Shown here: positions 1 through 9,774 of the stretch, in pieces
Position numbering within the stretch: position 1 is the first letter of the stretch
How the letters are laid out: each line of letters begins with the position of its first letter
From: Flavobacterium sp. HSC-61S13
GTDB lineage: Bacteria; Bacteroidota; Bacteroidia; Flavobacteriales; Flavobacteriaceae
Direction of reading: 5' to 3'
Length of the DNA stretch: 64,000 nucleotides
Assembly: GCF_024171535.1 (NCBI RefSeq)
Contig: NZ_JALJZV010000009.1
Location: 1-64,000, forward strand
Program-made: the position numbers and the translations under genes
Notes under the pieces: generated by a model
The model's database searches: none
Told to the model about the DNA's origin: nothing
The model's input: only the letters and a program-made list of their open reading frames with translations

Positions 1-95
1 AGCGTATCAGCGTATCAGCGTATCAGCGTATCAGCGTATCAGCGTATCAGCGTATCAGCGTATCAGCGTATCAGCGTATCAGCGTATCAGCGTAT
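1..95. repeat. 8-bp tandem repeat array (unit AGCGTATC)
   Basis: Eleven perfect head-to-tail copies of AGCGTATC fill bases 1-88, and a partial twelfth (AGCGTAT) ends at 95. The array begins at the first base, so its full length is unknown. It lies just 3' of the stop codon of the nuclease gene that ends at 107, so it is not coding for that gene. An array of identical short units suggests slipped-strand expansion; an assembly-end artefact is also possible. Confidence 0.95.
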
Positions 96-106
96 AGGCA
101 CCAAAA

Positions 107-2866
107 CTAAAGTTCTTCAATAAAATTCGTTTCTGGATTCAAAATAGCATTAATCAGCGCGACTAATTCCGTTCTAAATTCCGCAAGAATTTCCTTGGTA
201 ATGTTTTGATCTACTTCACGTCCTTGTCTGACTCCAAAAAACAAGAAGCCCTCTTTTCTATTTTTAAACGAATAAATTCCGGCCTCCAACGGTCTATCCC
301 CAGCCTCTTCTTCAAACATCAAAGCATAACACAACAATTGAATAATCTTATCATTTTTTAGTTCTGTCGTGAGTCCTTCCCAATCTTTTAAACGCAATTG
401 ATTGGAGTCCACCTTTCCTGATTTATAATCGATCACCCGAATAGACTGATTGCGAATTTCAATACGATCCACATACCCAAATAGATTGACCGGATAAGGC
501 AAGCGCTCATCAACTAGTTGATATTCAAGCAAACGCTCTAGTTCTAAAATCTGAACAACATCGCCATTTTGAATGTTTTTTCGCTCCTCCATCAAAAAAT
601 GATAAACATTTCTCTTAGCTACTTCAAAGGCGAGTAGGTTTTTACCCAATTTATCTTTGTTACTACTGTATTCTTTTTCAAATTCTATTTCAACAATTGC
701 ATCCGATTTTTTTTGTAAATCATCTAAATCTGCTATGGTCAATACACGCCCTACCAAAGGCTTATAGAGGTTTTCAAGTGCATTATGAATAATGGTTCCC
801 AAGGTATTCAAGGCTACGCTTTCTTCAACTTCCTCTACCTCGCGAATTCTCAACACCCGTTGCAGATAAAATTGAATGGGGTTGCGCAAATAATTGGTTA
901 ATGCGGACGGAGAGAAGCCGCGTCCCAATGCGATTTCCTTTAATTTCTCCTGAAGTTGCTCCGATTTAGGAACTTCAATCGGCTGATATGCCTTGTCAGG
1001 CAAGAAGGCCGAATAAGTCAAGTGCTCCAAATGGTGGTTGGGTCTTTTTTCAATTTCCAATTGCGTGATAAATCGACTGCGCTCACCGGCATCTAAGCCT
1101 TCCGCCTCCGAATTATACAAGAGATATACATTTTTAGCGCGCAACAACAAATGGTAGAAGTGATAGCTATAAATAGCATCTTTTTCCTTGTAAGTCGGCA
1201 GCCCCAATTCTCTTTTAACATCATAAGGTATAAAGGAGTTTTGCGACTTCCCCGCCGGAAATTTCCCTTCATTGACAGACGTAATAATTACGGTTTCAAA
1301 ATCCAATACCCTACTTTCAAGAACTCCCATAATCTGCAATCCCTTTAGAGGTTCCCCCTCAAAAGAAACCTCAGCAAGATCAATGATTTGTTTATAAATC
1401 GCATAAACATTCTCGACAGTATTCATCGTCGGATATTTCTCACAATAATTGATCAACTTATTAATCAATTGGTACATCGAATACAAAAAGGTTTTTGCCA
1501 CCTTATCCTCCTCGACATTGCTCGATAATCTATTTTTAATTTCTGATATAATTACCGACAGTAATTTTAACACTTGCAACGGATCATCAGACCATTTGGT
1601 CAAGATCAAATCTCGCAAGATATTTGGAGCAGCATTAAAGGCTTTTAAGCTGTCCATGCTAAAAAAGGTCAGATTGCCTTCGTGAATATTTTTTATCGTT
1701 GTTGCAGCATCAACATAGGGCTCAACCATCGGATTGGTTAATACATCCAAGACTTCTTTGTGATATAAAGTATAGTTCAGTTGATCACGGCGTATGGCAT
1801 TGAGATGCATTTTAAACAATTTAGCAATCAAAATTTGAACGGGATTACTTCGCCCGTCATACCCCATAGTAATGTTTAAAGCATCGACTTCCACAGGCAA
1901 AGAATACAGAACAGGCATCAAAAGATTCTCTTCACCCAACACCAAAGCCACTTGATTGAGGCTTTCATTTTCACTTTTGAGCTTTTCAATAATCTTTCCA
2001 GCTATGCGCGCTTGACCAACGGTCTTCGGAGTTTTGATAATTTGAATTGTTTTCGCATCACTAAAGTCCTCAACTATCCAGTCCATCGGATGTGTCTGAT
2101 AATACTTCCACTCTTTTTTAATTCGACGCAAAAACAGTCCTGCATCGTGATAAGGATCATTTAAGAACACTGCATCGATATCCCAAAATACTTTAGCACA
2201 ACCTTTTTCTAAAAACAATTGAATGATCACTTCTTCTGCAGCATTCAAAGCGTTAAACCCCGCGAAATACATTTTTTTTTCGCCCAATTTAACGGCAAAA
2301 TCATTCGATTTCTCTACAGCTTTTCTATAAATCAACCCTTGATACCCAACTTTTTTTCCTATTAAATACTCATAGAATGCTTGATAGTAAATCGGCATCA
2401 TGTCCCAAAACTCCAAATAATTTTGAATCATGTTGGTTCGTTTCTCCAGATCCAACGACCAATGTTTGATGTCTTCAATATCTTTAAGATATGAAAAAAC
2501 GCGATTGGGCTGAAGCAGATAACGGTCAATCTCATTGAAGTCCTGTAACAACATTTTTCCCCAATTGGCAAATTGTTCAAAAGGTTGTAACTTATCTGCA
2601 GTGACAACAGTACTGTAGACTTCATAAAACTCGAATACGAGTTCTATCGAGTCCAAAGTTCGAAGTCCAGAGATGTCTTGAATCAATTCTTCGACACTGA
2701 TAATTTCCGGCGCGAATAAACTTTTGGGATATTGCTTTTTCAGGGATTCCAACAGGAACACTTTTGCTCTTTTATTGGGCAAAACGACGATTAGATCGTT
2801 TAATGTATTTGGGAAATCCTTTTTAATTTCCAAACTCAACTTATCTAAAAACCTCACATTATTCAT
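107..2866 (-). CDS. AddB-like PD-(D/E)XK nuclease with inactivated helicase core
   Basis: This 919-residue protein is probably the nuclease-side subunit of a two-protein double-strand-break processing enzyme that works with the UvrD-type helicase ending at 5770. The N-terminus has the AddB-like stretch VVLPNKRAKVFLLESL but no Walker A lysine loop, so the helicase core looks inactive. The C-terminal nuclease shows the conserved order GYVDRI (residues 797-802), IDYKSGK (812-818) and QLLCYA (about 843), fitting RecB-family PD-(D/E)XK nucleases. The SALTNYLRNPIQFYL segment aligns with the place where B. subtilis AddB has iron-sulfur cysteines, but no cysteines are present. It starts at an ATG. 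Family assignment is firm; that it partners the helicase is inferred from family and proximity. Confidence 0.85.
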   Translation of the reverse strand: MNNVRFLDKLSLEIKKDFPNTLNDLIVVLPNKRAKVFLLESLKKQYPKSLFAPEIISVEELIQDISGLRTLDSIELVFEFYEVYSTVVTADKLQPFEQFANWGKMLLQDFNEIDRYLLQPNRVFSYLKDIEDIKHWSLDLEKRTNMIQNYLEFWDMMPIYYQAFYEYLIGKKVGYQGLIYRKAVEKSNDFAVKLGEKKMYFAGFNALNAAEEVIIQLFLEKGCAKVFWDIDAVFLNDPYHDAGLFLRRIKKEWKYYQTHPMDWIVEDFSDAKTIQIIKTPKTVGQARIAGKIIEKLKSENESLNQVALVLGEENLLMPVLYSLPVEVDALNITMGYDGRSNPVQILIAKLFKMHLNAIRRDQLNYTLYHKEVLDVLTNPMVEPYVDAATTIKNIHEGNLTFFSMDSLKAFNAAPNILRDLILTKWSDDPLQVLKLLSVIISEIKNRLSSNVEEDKVAKTFLYSMYQLINKLINYCEKYPTMNTVENVYAIYKQIIDLAEVSFEGEPLKGLQIMGVLESRVLDFETVIITSVNEGKFPAGKSQNSFIPYDVKRELGLPTYKEKDAIYSYHFYHLLLRAKNVYLLYNSEAEGLDAGERSRFITQLEIEKRPNHHLEHLTYSAFLPDKAYQPIEVPKSEQLQEKLKEIALGRGFSPSALTNYLRNPIQFYLQRVLRIREVEEVEESVALNTLGTIIHNALENLYKPLVGRVLTIADLDDLQKKSDAIVEIEFEKEYSSNKDKLGKNLLAFEVAKRNVYHFLMEERKNIQNGDVVQILELERLLEYQLVDERLPYPVNLFGYVDRIEIRNQSIRVIDYKSGKVDSNQLRLKDWEGLTTELKNDKIIQLLCYALMFEEEAGDRPLEAGIYSFKNRKEGFLFFGVRQGREVDQNITKEILAEFRTELVALINAILNPETNFIEEL

Positions 2867-2990
2867 TTAACTTATACATTTAAAACCATCGATCCACTCC
2901 TTTAACGTGTAGAAACTTTCCTTAAACTGAGGTTTTTTCACACATTACAACTCAGCACAACAAACCTATTACATCTTATAAATATATAAA

Positions 2991-3018
2991 AAAACGCCTC
3001 GATTTCTCGAGGCGTTTT
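2991..3018 (-). terminator. Intrinsic terminator after ompA
   Basis: Stem arms CGCCTCG (2995-3001) and CGAGGCG (3008-3014) are flanked by AAAA on the left and TTTT on the right, so the hairpin could act in either direction. It lies 20 bases past the stop codon of the OmpA gene, before the next minus-strand gene. Confidence 0.85.
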
Positions 3019-3038
3019 AGTTTATTTAAAAAGGATGA

Positions 3039-4433
3039 TTATTTTTGTAATACAACCTCTACACGTCTATTGATCTCTCTACCTTTAACAGTTTTGTTAG
3101 ATTCAATTGGTTTAGAAGAACCGTAACCTTTAGAAGTTAATCTAGAAGCATCGATACCTTTTTCAATTAAGTATACTTTTACAGCGTTTGCTCTGTTTTC
3201 AGATAATGGCAAGTTGATTTTATCAGAACCTGTGCTATCTGTATGTCCTTCAATACTGAATTTAGCAGTTGGGTACTCTCTCATGATTTTAGCCATATTG
3301 TCAAGTACTGGGTAAGTTTTCTCTTGGAAAGTGAATTTACCAGTATTGAACAAGATCGTTCTACCGTAATCATTTAATTGTTTCATTTGCTCTTCTTTGA
3401 TCTCTGGACAACCGTTGTTAGAAGCAGGACCTGCAACATCTGGACATTTGTCTAAATGATCTGGCACTCCGTCTCCGTCTCTATCTGGCCAAGGACAACC
3501 TTTGTTTTCTTTAGGACCAGCAACTTCTGGACACTCATCTTTATGGTCTGGTACTCCGTCTCCGTCAGTATCAGGACATCCGTTGAATTCTTTAAGACCG
3601 AATACATCTGGACATTCGTCTAAATGATCTGGCACTCCGTCTCCGTCAGTATCAGGACATCCGTTGAATTCTGGTAAACCAGCAACATCTGGACAAGTAT
3701 CTAAATGATCAGGGATTCCGTCTCCATCAGTGTCAGGACATCCGTTGAATTCTTTAAGACCAGCAACATCTGGACATTCGTCATATTTGTCTAAGATTCC
3801 ATCTCCGTCTGTATCTTTTCCACCAAATTGGAATTTAATACCTGCGAAATGTTGCATATGCGAAGCGATATCAACGTTTGGAGTTCTTGTATCGTCAAAT
3901 GAATGTTTGTACGTAGATTGAACAGTTAATGCAATGTTTTCTGTAAACCAGAAGTTTAATCCTAAACCTCCATTAACAGTACCTGCACTAGCATCACCCA
4001 TAAAAGTGTATCCCCCACCAACTAATAAGAAAGGATCAACAACTTTGAATTTCAATAAATCTTTGAAGCTATATTTAACTTCTGCATCAATACCATAATA
4101 AGTTAAATCACCTGGATTGTAGATTTCGTAGTTTTCTGCTTCCGGTTTAATAAACTTATCAATCTTATTTACAGATCCTGTGATTCCAAAGGAGAAACCA
4201 TCTCCTAAGTATCTTGCTACATTCAAGTAAGATACAGACGGAAGGATGTTCCACTGATCTTTAACATTGAAGTAACCTCCTAATCTGTTAGAGAAGTTGT
4301 TTGTTGTACTAATCTTAGTATCAACAGCATTGGCTCCGATAGTCACCGCCCATGGGTGATCCGCATTCTGAGCGTGTGAGGTTAACCCCGTGCAAAGAAG
4401 TGCTGCCGCAAATAATTTGTTGAGATGTTTCAT
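3039..4433 (-). CDS. OmpA-family outer membrane protein with thrombospondin type-3 repeats
   Basis: A 464-residue envelope protein that should link outer membrane to peptidoglycan. A signal peptide (residues 1-21, ending SHAQ) is followed by an N-terminal beta-barrel-like region (to about 200). Then come at least five calcium-binding type-3 repeats of the pattern [19 protein letters not shown] (about 205-345), and a C-terminal OmpA peptidoglycan-binding domain with [10 protein letters not shown] and [10 protein letters not shown]. This is the common architecture of abundant flavobacterial OmpA proteins. It has its own terminator downstream, and a 112-base gap separates it from kbl, so it is probably transcribed strongly and alone. 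Start ATG at 4433 gives the complete signal peptide. Confidence 0.93.
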   Translation of the reverse strand: MKHLNKLFAAALLCTGLTSHAQNADHPWAVTIGANAVDTKISTTNNFSNRLGGYFNVKDQWNILPSVSYLNVARYLGDGFSFGITGSVNKIDKFIKPEAENYEIYNPGDLTYYGIDAEVKYSFKDLLKFKVVDPFLLVGGGYTFMGDASAGTVNGGLGLNFWFTENIALTVQSTYKHSFDDTRTPNVDIASHMQHFAGIKFQFGGKDTDGDGILDKYDECPDVAGLKEFNGCPDTDGDGIPDHLDTCPDVAGLPEFNGCPDTDGDGVPDHLDECPDVFGLKEFNGCPDTDGDGVPDHKDECPEVAGPKENKGCPWPDRDGDGVPDHLDKCPDVAGPASNNGCPEIKEEQMKQLNDYGRTILFNTGKFTFQEKTYPVLDNMAKIMREYPTAKFSIEGHTDSTGSDKINLPLSENRANAVKVYLIEKGIDASRLTSKGYGSSKPIESNKTVKGREINRRVEVVLQK

Positions 4434-4545
4434 AACTTTTTTTATTTATTTACTGTACGTAATAATATCTAGCAAAAATAAGACCTTAATTGTTATCTAC
4501 AAAAAAATTCTTAACAATTATCTCTTTTTCCTACTAAAATTCTCT

Positions 4546-5742
4546 TTATTTTATAATATTAAGCTGTTTTCCGACCTCCGTAAATGCCTGAATAGCTTTA
4601 TCTAAGTGTTCTTGTGTATGAGCAGCTGATAATTGAACGCGAATTCTCGCTTTTCCTTTAGGAACTACTGGAAAAAAGAAACCAGTCACATAAATCCCTT
4701 TTTTCAACAATTCCTCAGCCATCAATTGTGCCAATTTCGCATCATACAACATAACTGGAACAATCGCTGAATCACCATCAATAATATCTAAACCGGCTTT
4801 TTTCATTCCCGTTTTAAAATAATTGGTATTCCATTCCAATTGATCTCTAAGCGACGTGTCTCTAGCTAACACTTCAAATACTTTAAGTGAAGCTCCAACA
4901 ATTACTGGTGAAAGGGAATTTGAAAACAAATAGGGTCTCGAACGTTGTCTCAAGATTTCAATCACCTCTTTTTTAGCTGTAGTATATCCTCCCATAGCAC
5001 CTCCTAAGGCTTTACCCAAAGTACCTGTGATAATATCTACACGTCCCATTACTCCTTTTGCCTCTAGGGTTCCTTTACCTGTAGCTCCAATAAATCCTGC
5101 CGCATGACATTCATCTACCATCACCAAAGCATCATATTTATCCGCAAGATCACAAATTTTATCTAAAGGCGCAACCAAACCATCCATAGAGAACACCCCA
5201 TCAGTCACTATAATCTTAAAACGATGTCCCGCTTCATTAGCTTTGATTAATTGTTGCTCTAAATCATCCATATCGCTATTTTCGTAACGGTATCGCGCTG
5301 CTTTACACAAACGAACACCATCAATAATCGACGCATGGTTTAAGCTATCGGAAATAATCGCATCTTCGGCACCTAATAAAGGTTCAAAAACCCCGCCATT
5401 AGCATCAAAAGCCGCAGCATATAAAATCGTATCCTCGGTTCCATAAAATTCAGCGATCTTCTTTTCCAATTCTTTGTGAATATCTTGTGTACCACAAATA
5501 AATCGTACCGACGACATTCCGAAACCGTGAGTATCCAAAGCATCTTTAGCTGCTTGAACTACTTCAGGGTGTGAAGAAAGTCCCAAATAATTATTGGCAC
5601 AAAAATTTAAAACAGTTTCACCTGTCGAAATAGTAATCTCCGCTCCTTGTGGAGAAGTGATGATACGCTCTTTTTTAAACAATCCATTTTCCTCAATAGC
5701 TGCTAGCTCCTCTCGTAAATGATCTTTAATCTTTCCGTACAT
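4546..5742 (-). CDS. kbl: Glycine C-acetyltransferase (2-amino-3-ketobutyrate CoA ligase)
   Basis: This 398-residue PLP enzyme of the alpha-oxoamine synthase family joins glycine and acetyl-CoA to 2-amino-3-oxobutyrate, or runs the reverse step of threonine breakdown, in the cytoplasm. It has the fold type I signatures: NHAS at residues 135-138, VDECHAAG with Asp210 and His213, and the Schiff-base lysine Lys244 in [10 protein letters not shown]. Length matches the family (about 397). Close paralogues such as 8-amino-7-oxononanoate synthase share these motifs, but the opening segment ([20 protein letters not shown]) is typical of Kbl. No threonine dehydrogenase gene is visible next to it; it sits between the two AddAB-like genes. 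Confidence 0.92.
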   Translation of the reverse strand: MYGKIKDHLREELAAIEENGLFKKERIITSPQGAEITISTGETVLNFCANNYLGLSSHPEVVQAAKDALDTHGFGMSSVRFICGTQDIHKELEKKIAEFYGTEDTILYAAAFDANGGVFEPLLGAEDAIISDSLNHASIIDGVRLCKAARYRYENSDMDDLEQQLIKANEAGHRFKIIVTDGVFSMDGLVAPLDKICDLADKYDALVMVDECHAAGFIGATGKGTLEAKGVMGRVDIITGTLGKALGGAMGGYTTAKKEVIEILRQRSRPYLFSNSLSPVIVGASLKVFEVLARDTSLRDQLEWNTNYFKTGMKKAGLDIIDGDSAIVPVMLYDAKLAQLMAEELLKKGIYVTGFFFPVVPKGKARIRVQLSAAHTQEHLDKAIQAFTEVGKQLNIIK

Positions 5743-5769
5743 AAGTTGAATATTTATTTTTCAAAATTA

Positions 5770-8700
5770 CTATGGCAAATGTACCATATTTATGTTATCT
5801 CCTGTATACAGGATAATTTTTTTCACTACGTCATACCCCATATCCTCTAGTGCAAGCTGATATTCATGAACTTGCTTGATATGAGAATCTTCGTGCTTAC
5901 CCGTCTTATAGTCTAACAGGTAGGCTTTATTATCACGAACCGTCACTCGATCCGGCTTGATACTCTTAAAGGTAGCACTAAAAATCGTTCGTTCGTTAAA
6001 AACCAATCCATTTTCTGCAAAATAAGGTTCTAACTCGGGATGAAATACAATATCCTCAACCAAATCTTTAAAACTCAATCGCTGACTTTCAGTTATCAAT
6101 CCCATTTCTAAACTTTTATCCAAGGCTTCATCAATATCATTGACCGTATAGATATAAGACATGATCTGATGCAATATATTCCCATACTCAATAGCTTTCT
6201 GATTATCGGAATCCCACATCAATGCCTCACGTTGTGCAATCTTAATCGATTTAAAATCCATCAAATGATCTACCGATTGTATGGTTTTATTAATATGATC
6301 GATACCACCAATATCCTTAACGGTAGATTTAGATACTTTTATAGGCACCCCAAAATCATAGCTAAAGCCTTCGTCGGTATACAGCCCTCTTTTGATTAAG
6401 AATTCCAAAAAGAATTTCGACATATTGTTTTGCAACTCTCCTGCACGACTTATGTTTTTTGAGGAAACAACATACAATTGCTCTTCGGCACGGGTTAAAG
6501 CAACATACAGCACATTAATATTATCCAGCAATTCTTCTTGTTGTTTTTCTTGATAGAGCGCTTCGGCCCAGGCACCATATTCCGCCACTTCTTTTTTGGA
6601 ATCGACCAAAGCTTTTGGCAAGTCCAAGCCGTCTTCATTTAAGTCCAACCACAATTTGTTTCGTGATGGTCGCGAATAATCCTCTTCGGCAAATGGGAAA
6701 ATCACAACTGGAAACTCCAGTCCCTTTGATTTATGAATCGTCATAATCCGAACGGCATCCACGCCTTCCGGAGTTGGAATACTGAATTTCTGTCCGTTGT
6801 TCTCCCAGAAATACAAAAAGTCCGCTATACTGTATTGGCTCTTAATGGTACGTTCTAAAACCAAATCCAAAAAATACAACACATAGGATATCGAACTTTT
6901 ATCCTGCAAAAACGCTCTTACGATATCTTCAACCGCCTCATAAAGCGATTTCTTTCTACAGGCATTGAAGGAAATATGAACCCCTTTTGACTGCAACCAA
7001 TGTTCCAATTCCTTTTCCGGTTGTATAGCCAAACCTTCAGCGATAAAATCATGAATCGGGCAACCTTCGGGTTGCTTGGATGCGACATAATATAACATCA
7101 ATGCTTTGGATTCCTTATCCCGGTCGTTTTTTAAAAACCGCAATACCTGAATAATCAATCGCACTTCTGTGGCATTGTCAATCAATAGCGAATCCGATGA
7201 AAGTATAGGTATTTCTTGTTCTGTCAAATAATTAGCTAAAGCGACACCAGCCGACCGTTTCCGAGTCAATACGACGATATCTCTATATTCAAACCCCTGT
7301 GCTTTTACACTATGGATAATATCTAATGTGGCACGTACATGCAATTCCTCTTTAGTTTCCAACTCCTCTTCTGATTCGGGTTTAGGTAAAAATCGGATAT
7401 TGACATAACCGCCCGTTTTAGCGTTGGTTTCTTGACTGCTATTATTTTCATACAGATCTTTATAGTCCGGCTCAGTAAAAGAACCAGAGATATCCTGAAA
7501 AAAAGCGTTGTTAAAATTTATCACCTCCGAATAACTGCGGTAATTTTTACCCAACACCACCGTTTCTTTACTCGGATTTGAAAACGGATTATCCTTTTTA
7601 CTCAGAGCGATAAATTGCTCTGCTTTACCACCTCTCCATCTATAAATAGATTGTTTAGGATCGCCAACAATCATCAGGGTTCCCTTTGTTCCAGACAAGT
7701 CCTCCCCAGCTAGGGCATTATCTATCAGTGGAATTAAGTTCAACCACTGCATTTCAGAGGTATCTTGAAATTCATCGATAAAAAAATGCCGATACCGTTC
7801 TCCCAATCGTTCATAAATAAACGGAGCAGGTTGATTTTGAATTTCTTTATGGATGATAGCATTAAACTGAGATATCGACAGTATGTTTTGGTCCGCCTGT
7901 ATCTGATCTAACTCTTGACGAATCGTATTCAACAAAGAAAGTGGGGTTATATTTTTCAGAAAAGCTTCATAAAAAGAGCGCTTTGCATAAGCTCGATACA
8001 CGTTTTGCAACAAGTTGATCCATTGCGGTATCAAGCCTTCTATAAGTTCTCTGTCTTTGGCTGTTTTATTGATCTGTATATCATCGAATTCCAAGAATCG
8101 CTTGTGTGCTGCCAAGACCTCATCGGCTTCGATTTTCTTGAGGTGATTGGGAAAGGTTCCTCTCGAAAACGACTTTTCATCGATTCCGTAATCTGAAATC
8201 AATTGCAATGCTTCTTTCCCTATAGCTTTTGTTTCTGCAGAAATCCTTTTAATTTCAGCTTTCAACCGATCGCGCACCGCTACAAAATCTGGTAAATTTT
8301 TATCTTGAAACAACGCAATTTCGTCGCGATTGTTTTCATTCATCAACAAATAGCCTATTTCCAACAATTCTCTCGTGACGTCCCAACTTTTATCATTGTC
8401 CGCCTTATCGATAGAAAAGTCAATCAACAAATCAGTCAATTCACTATCCGTACCGGCTCTAGACACTATAGCGTCAACGGCTTCTTGTAAGAGTTCTTCC
8501 GACTCCAAAGACACATCAAAGGTGATTGGTAAATTTAAGTCATGGGCAAAAGACCTAATAATTTTATGGGTAAACTTATCGATAGTCGAAATATCAAAGG
8601 CCGCATAATTATGAATGATATTTTTGATAATTACCTTGGATTTATTCCGAATAAAATCGGCCTTTAGCCCGGTTTCCAATTCTATTTGCTCCAACATCCC

Positions 8701-8925
8701 CATCTGTTTCTCCGGAACTTCATCTTGAGTAAATGCAAACAAACTTGTCACGACTCTCGACTTCATTTCAGCAACGGCTTTGTTGGTAAAAGTAATCGCT
8801 AAAATATTTTTATAGGCGTCGTTTGTCTTGTCAGTTAACAGGATTTTCAAGTATTCTTTGACTAATGTATGGGTTTTACCGGATCCGGCTGAGGCGTTAT
8901 AAATTGAAAATGAGGCAGTAGTCAC
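5770..8925 (-). CDS. AddA-like UvrD/Rep helicase with C-terminal RecB-type nuclease
   Basis: A 1051-residue helicase-nuclease for recombinational repair. The superfamily 1A motifs are intact: Walker A ASAGSGKT with Lys17, TFTNKAV (45-51), Walker B DEFQD at 384-388, GDPKQSIYRWRGG, and the late motif VALTRAEEQLYVV. The C-terminus carries a RecB-type nuclease motif, LLDYKTGK (Asp1005, Lys1007) followed by QVHEYQLAL. It starts at a GTG; a later start would cut the Walker loop away. It is 27 bases upstream of kbl on the same strand and may be cotranscribed with it. Helicase-plus-nuclease organisation matches AddA, and the protein ending at 107 is the likely AddB counterpart. Confidence 0.9.
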   Translation of the reverse strand: MTTASFSIYNASAGSGKTHTLVKEYLKILLTDKTNDAYKNILAITFTNKAVAEMKSRVVTSLFAFTQDEVPEKQMGMLEQIELETGLKADFIRNKSKVIIKNIIHNYAAFDISTIDKFTHKIIRSFAHDLNLPITFDVSLESEELLQEAVDAIVSRAGTDSELTDLLIDFSIDKADNDKSWDVTRELLEIGYLLMNENNRDEIALFQDKNLPDFVAVRDRLKAEIKRISAETKAIGKEALQLISDYGIDEKSFSRGTFPNHLKKIEADEVLAAHKRFLEFDDIQINKTAKDRELIEGLIPQWINLLQNVYRAYAKRSFYEAFLKNITPLSLLNTIRQELDQIQADQNILSISQFNAIIHKEIQNQPAPFIYERLGERYRHFFIDEFQDTSEMQWLNLIPLIDNALAGEDLSGTKGTLMIVGDPKQSIYRWRGGKAEQFIALSKKDNPFSNPSKETVVLGKNYRSYSEVINFNNAFFQDISGSFTEPDYKDLYENNSSQETNAKTGGYVNIRFLPKPESEEELETKEELHVRATLDIIHSVKAQGFEYRDIVVLTRKRSAGVALANYLTEQEIPILSSDSLLIDNATEVRLIIQVLRFLKNDRDKESKALMLYYVASKQPEGCPIHDFIAEGLAIQPEKELEHWLQSKGVHISFNACRKKSLYEAVEDIVRAFLQDKSSISYVLYFLDLVLERTIKSQYSIADFLYFWENNGQKFSIPTPEGVDAVRIMTIHKSKGLEFPVVIFPFAEEDYSRPSRNKLWLDLNEDGLDLPKALVDSKKEVAEYGAWAEALYQEKQQEELLDNINVLYVALTRAEEQLYVVSSKNISRAGELQNNMSKFFLEFLIKRGLYTDEGFSYDFGVPIKVSKSTVKDIGGIDHINKTIQSVDHLMDFKSIKIAQREALMWDSDNQKAIEYGNILHQIMSYIYTVNDIDEALDKSLEMGLITESQRLSFKDLVEDIVFHPELEPYFAENGLVFNERTIFSATFKSIKPDRVTVRDNKAYLLDYKTGKHEDSHIKQVHEYQLALEDMGYDVVKKIILYTGDNINMVHLP

Positions 8926-8970
8926 TTATTTGTTTTATATTATAGTTAACGATAATTAAACTTAGTCTCC

Positions 8971-9001
8971 TTTTGATATTGAAGTTAAATCCTTAAATTT
9001 G
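8971..9001 (+). promoter_or_regulatory. Promoter of sodA (Bacteroidota type)
   Basis: TTTTG at 8971-8975 and TAAATTTG at 8994-9001, separated by 18 bases, fit the Bacteroidota -33/-7 consensus (TTTG, then TAnnTTTG). The predicted transcript would start near 9008, about 30 bases before the sodA ATG. Confidence 0.75.
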
Positions 9002-9038
9002 AATAAAAATAATACTAATCTTTTTAATAATACTAATT

Positions 9039-9644
9039 ATGGCATTCGAATTACCGAAATTACCTTACGCATACGACGCGTTAGAACCGCACATTGATGC
9101 TCGTACGATGGAAATACACCATACTAAACATCATAACGCTTATACTACTAACTTAAATGCAGCTATTGCTGGTACTGAATTAGAAGGAAAAAGCATCGAA
9201 GAAATTCTTCACAACTTAGACATGGCTAACGGAGCTGTGCGCAACAACGGTGGTGGATTTTACAACCACAACCTATTCTGGGAGGTAATGAGCCCTAACG
9301 GAGGTGGAGAGCCAACTGGAGAACTGGCTGCTGCCATTGTTAAAGACTTAGGTTCTTTTGAAGCTTTTAAGGAAGCATTTGCTAAAGCTGGAGCAACTCA
9401 GTTTGGTTCAGGATGGGCTTGGTTGTGTGTAAAAGACGGAAAACTAGCTGTTTGTGGAACTCCTAATCAGGACAACCCATTAATGCCAGGTGTTACTTGT
9501 CAAGGAACTCCAATCTTGGGAATGGATGTTTGGGAACACGCTTATTATTTAAACTACCAAAACCGCAGACCTGATTATATTACTGCTTTCTTTAATGTAA
9601 TCAACTGGGATGAAGTAGCAAAGAGATATGCTGCTGCTAAATAA
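9039..9644 (+). CDS. sodA: Superoxide dismutase, Mn-type (Fe/Mn family)
   Basis: This 201-residue enzyme converts superoxide to oxygen and hydrogen peroxide. All four metal ligands are visible: His27, His77 in [11 protein letters not shown], and Asp163 and His167 in DVWEHAYYL. The Gly-Gly-Gly before the second ligand and the Gln144-Asp145 pair in PNQDNPL are typical of the manganese branch, although cambialistic use cannot be excluded in Bacteroidota. There is no signal peptide, so it is cytoplasmic. It has its own promoter and terminator and is divergent from the AddA-like gene. Confidence 0.95.
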   Translation: MAFELPKLPYAYDALEPHIDARTMEIHHTKHHNAYTTNLNAAIAGTELEGKSIEEILHNLDMANGAVRNNGGGFYNHNLFWEVMSPNGGGEPTGELAAAIVKDLGSFEAFKEAFAKAGATQFGSGWAWLCVKDGKLAVCGTPNQDNPLMPGVTCQGTPILGMDVWEHAYYLNYQNRRPDYITAFFNVINWDEVAKRYAAAK

Positions 9645-9664
9645 TTCCTTTTTTTTATAAAGAA

Positions 9665-9692
9665 CGCCTGAAATTCATTCAGGCGTTTTTTA
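9665..9692 (+). terminator. Terminator after sodA
   Basis: An eight-base stem, CGCCTGAA (9665-9672) with TTCAGGCG (9678-9685), is followed by TTTTTTATTTT. It is 20 bases past the sodA stop and also lies beyond the end of the convergent gene stopping at 9775. Confidence 0.9.
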
Positions 9693-9774
9693 TTTTAAAT
9701 ATCTACATCTCACTTTAATAAAAAGCCCAAAAAACAGCTGTTTTTTTATGTCAATACGGTCTTTTAAGGATTGA

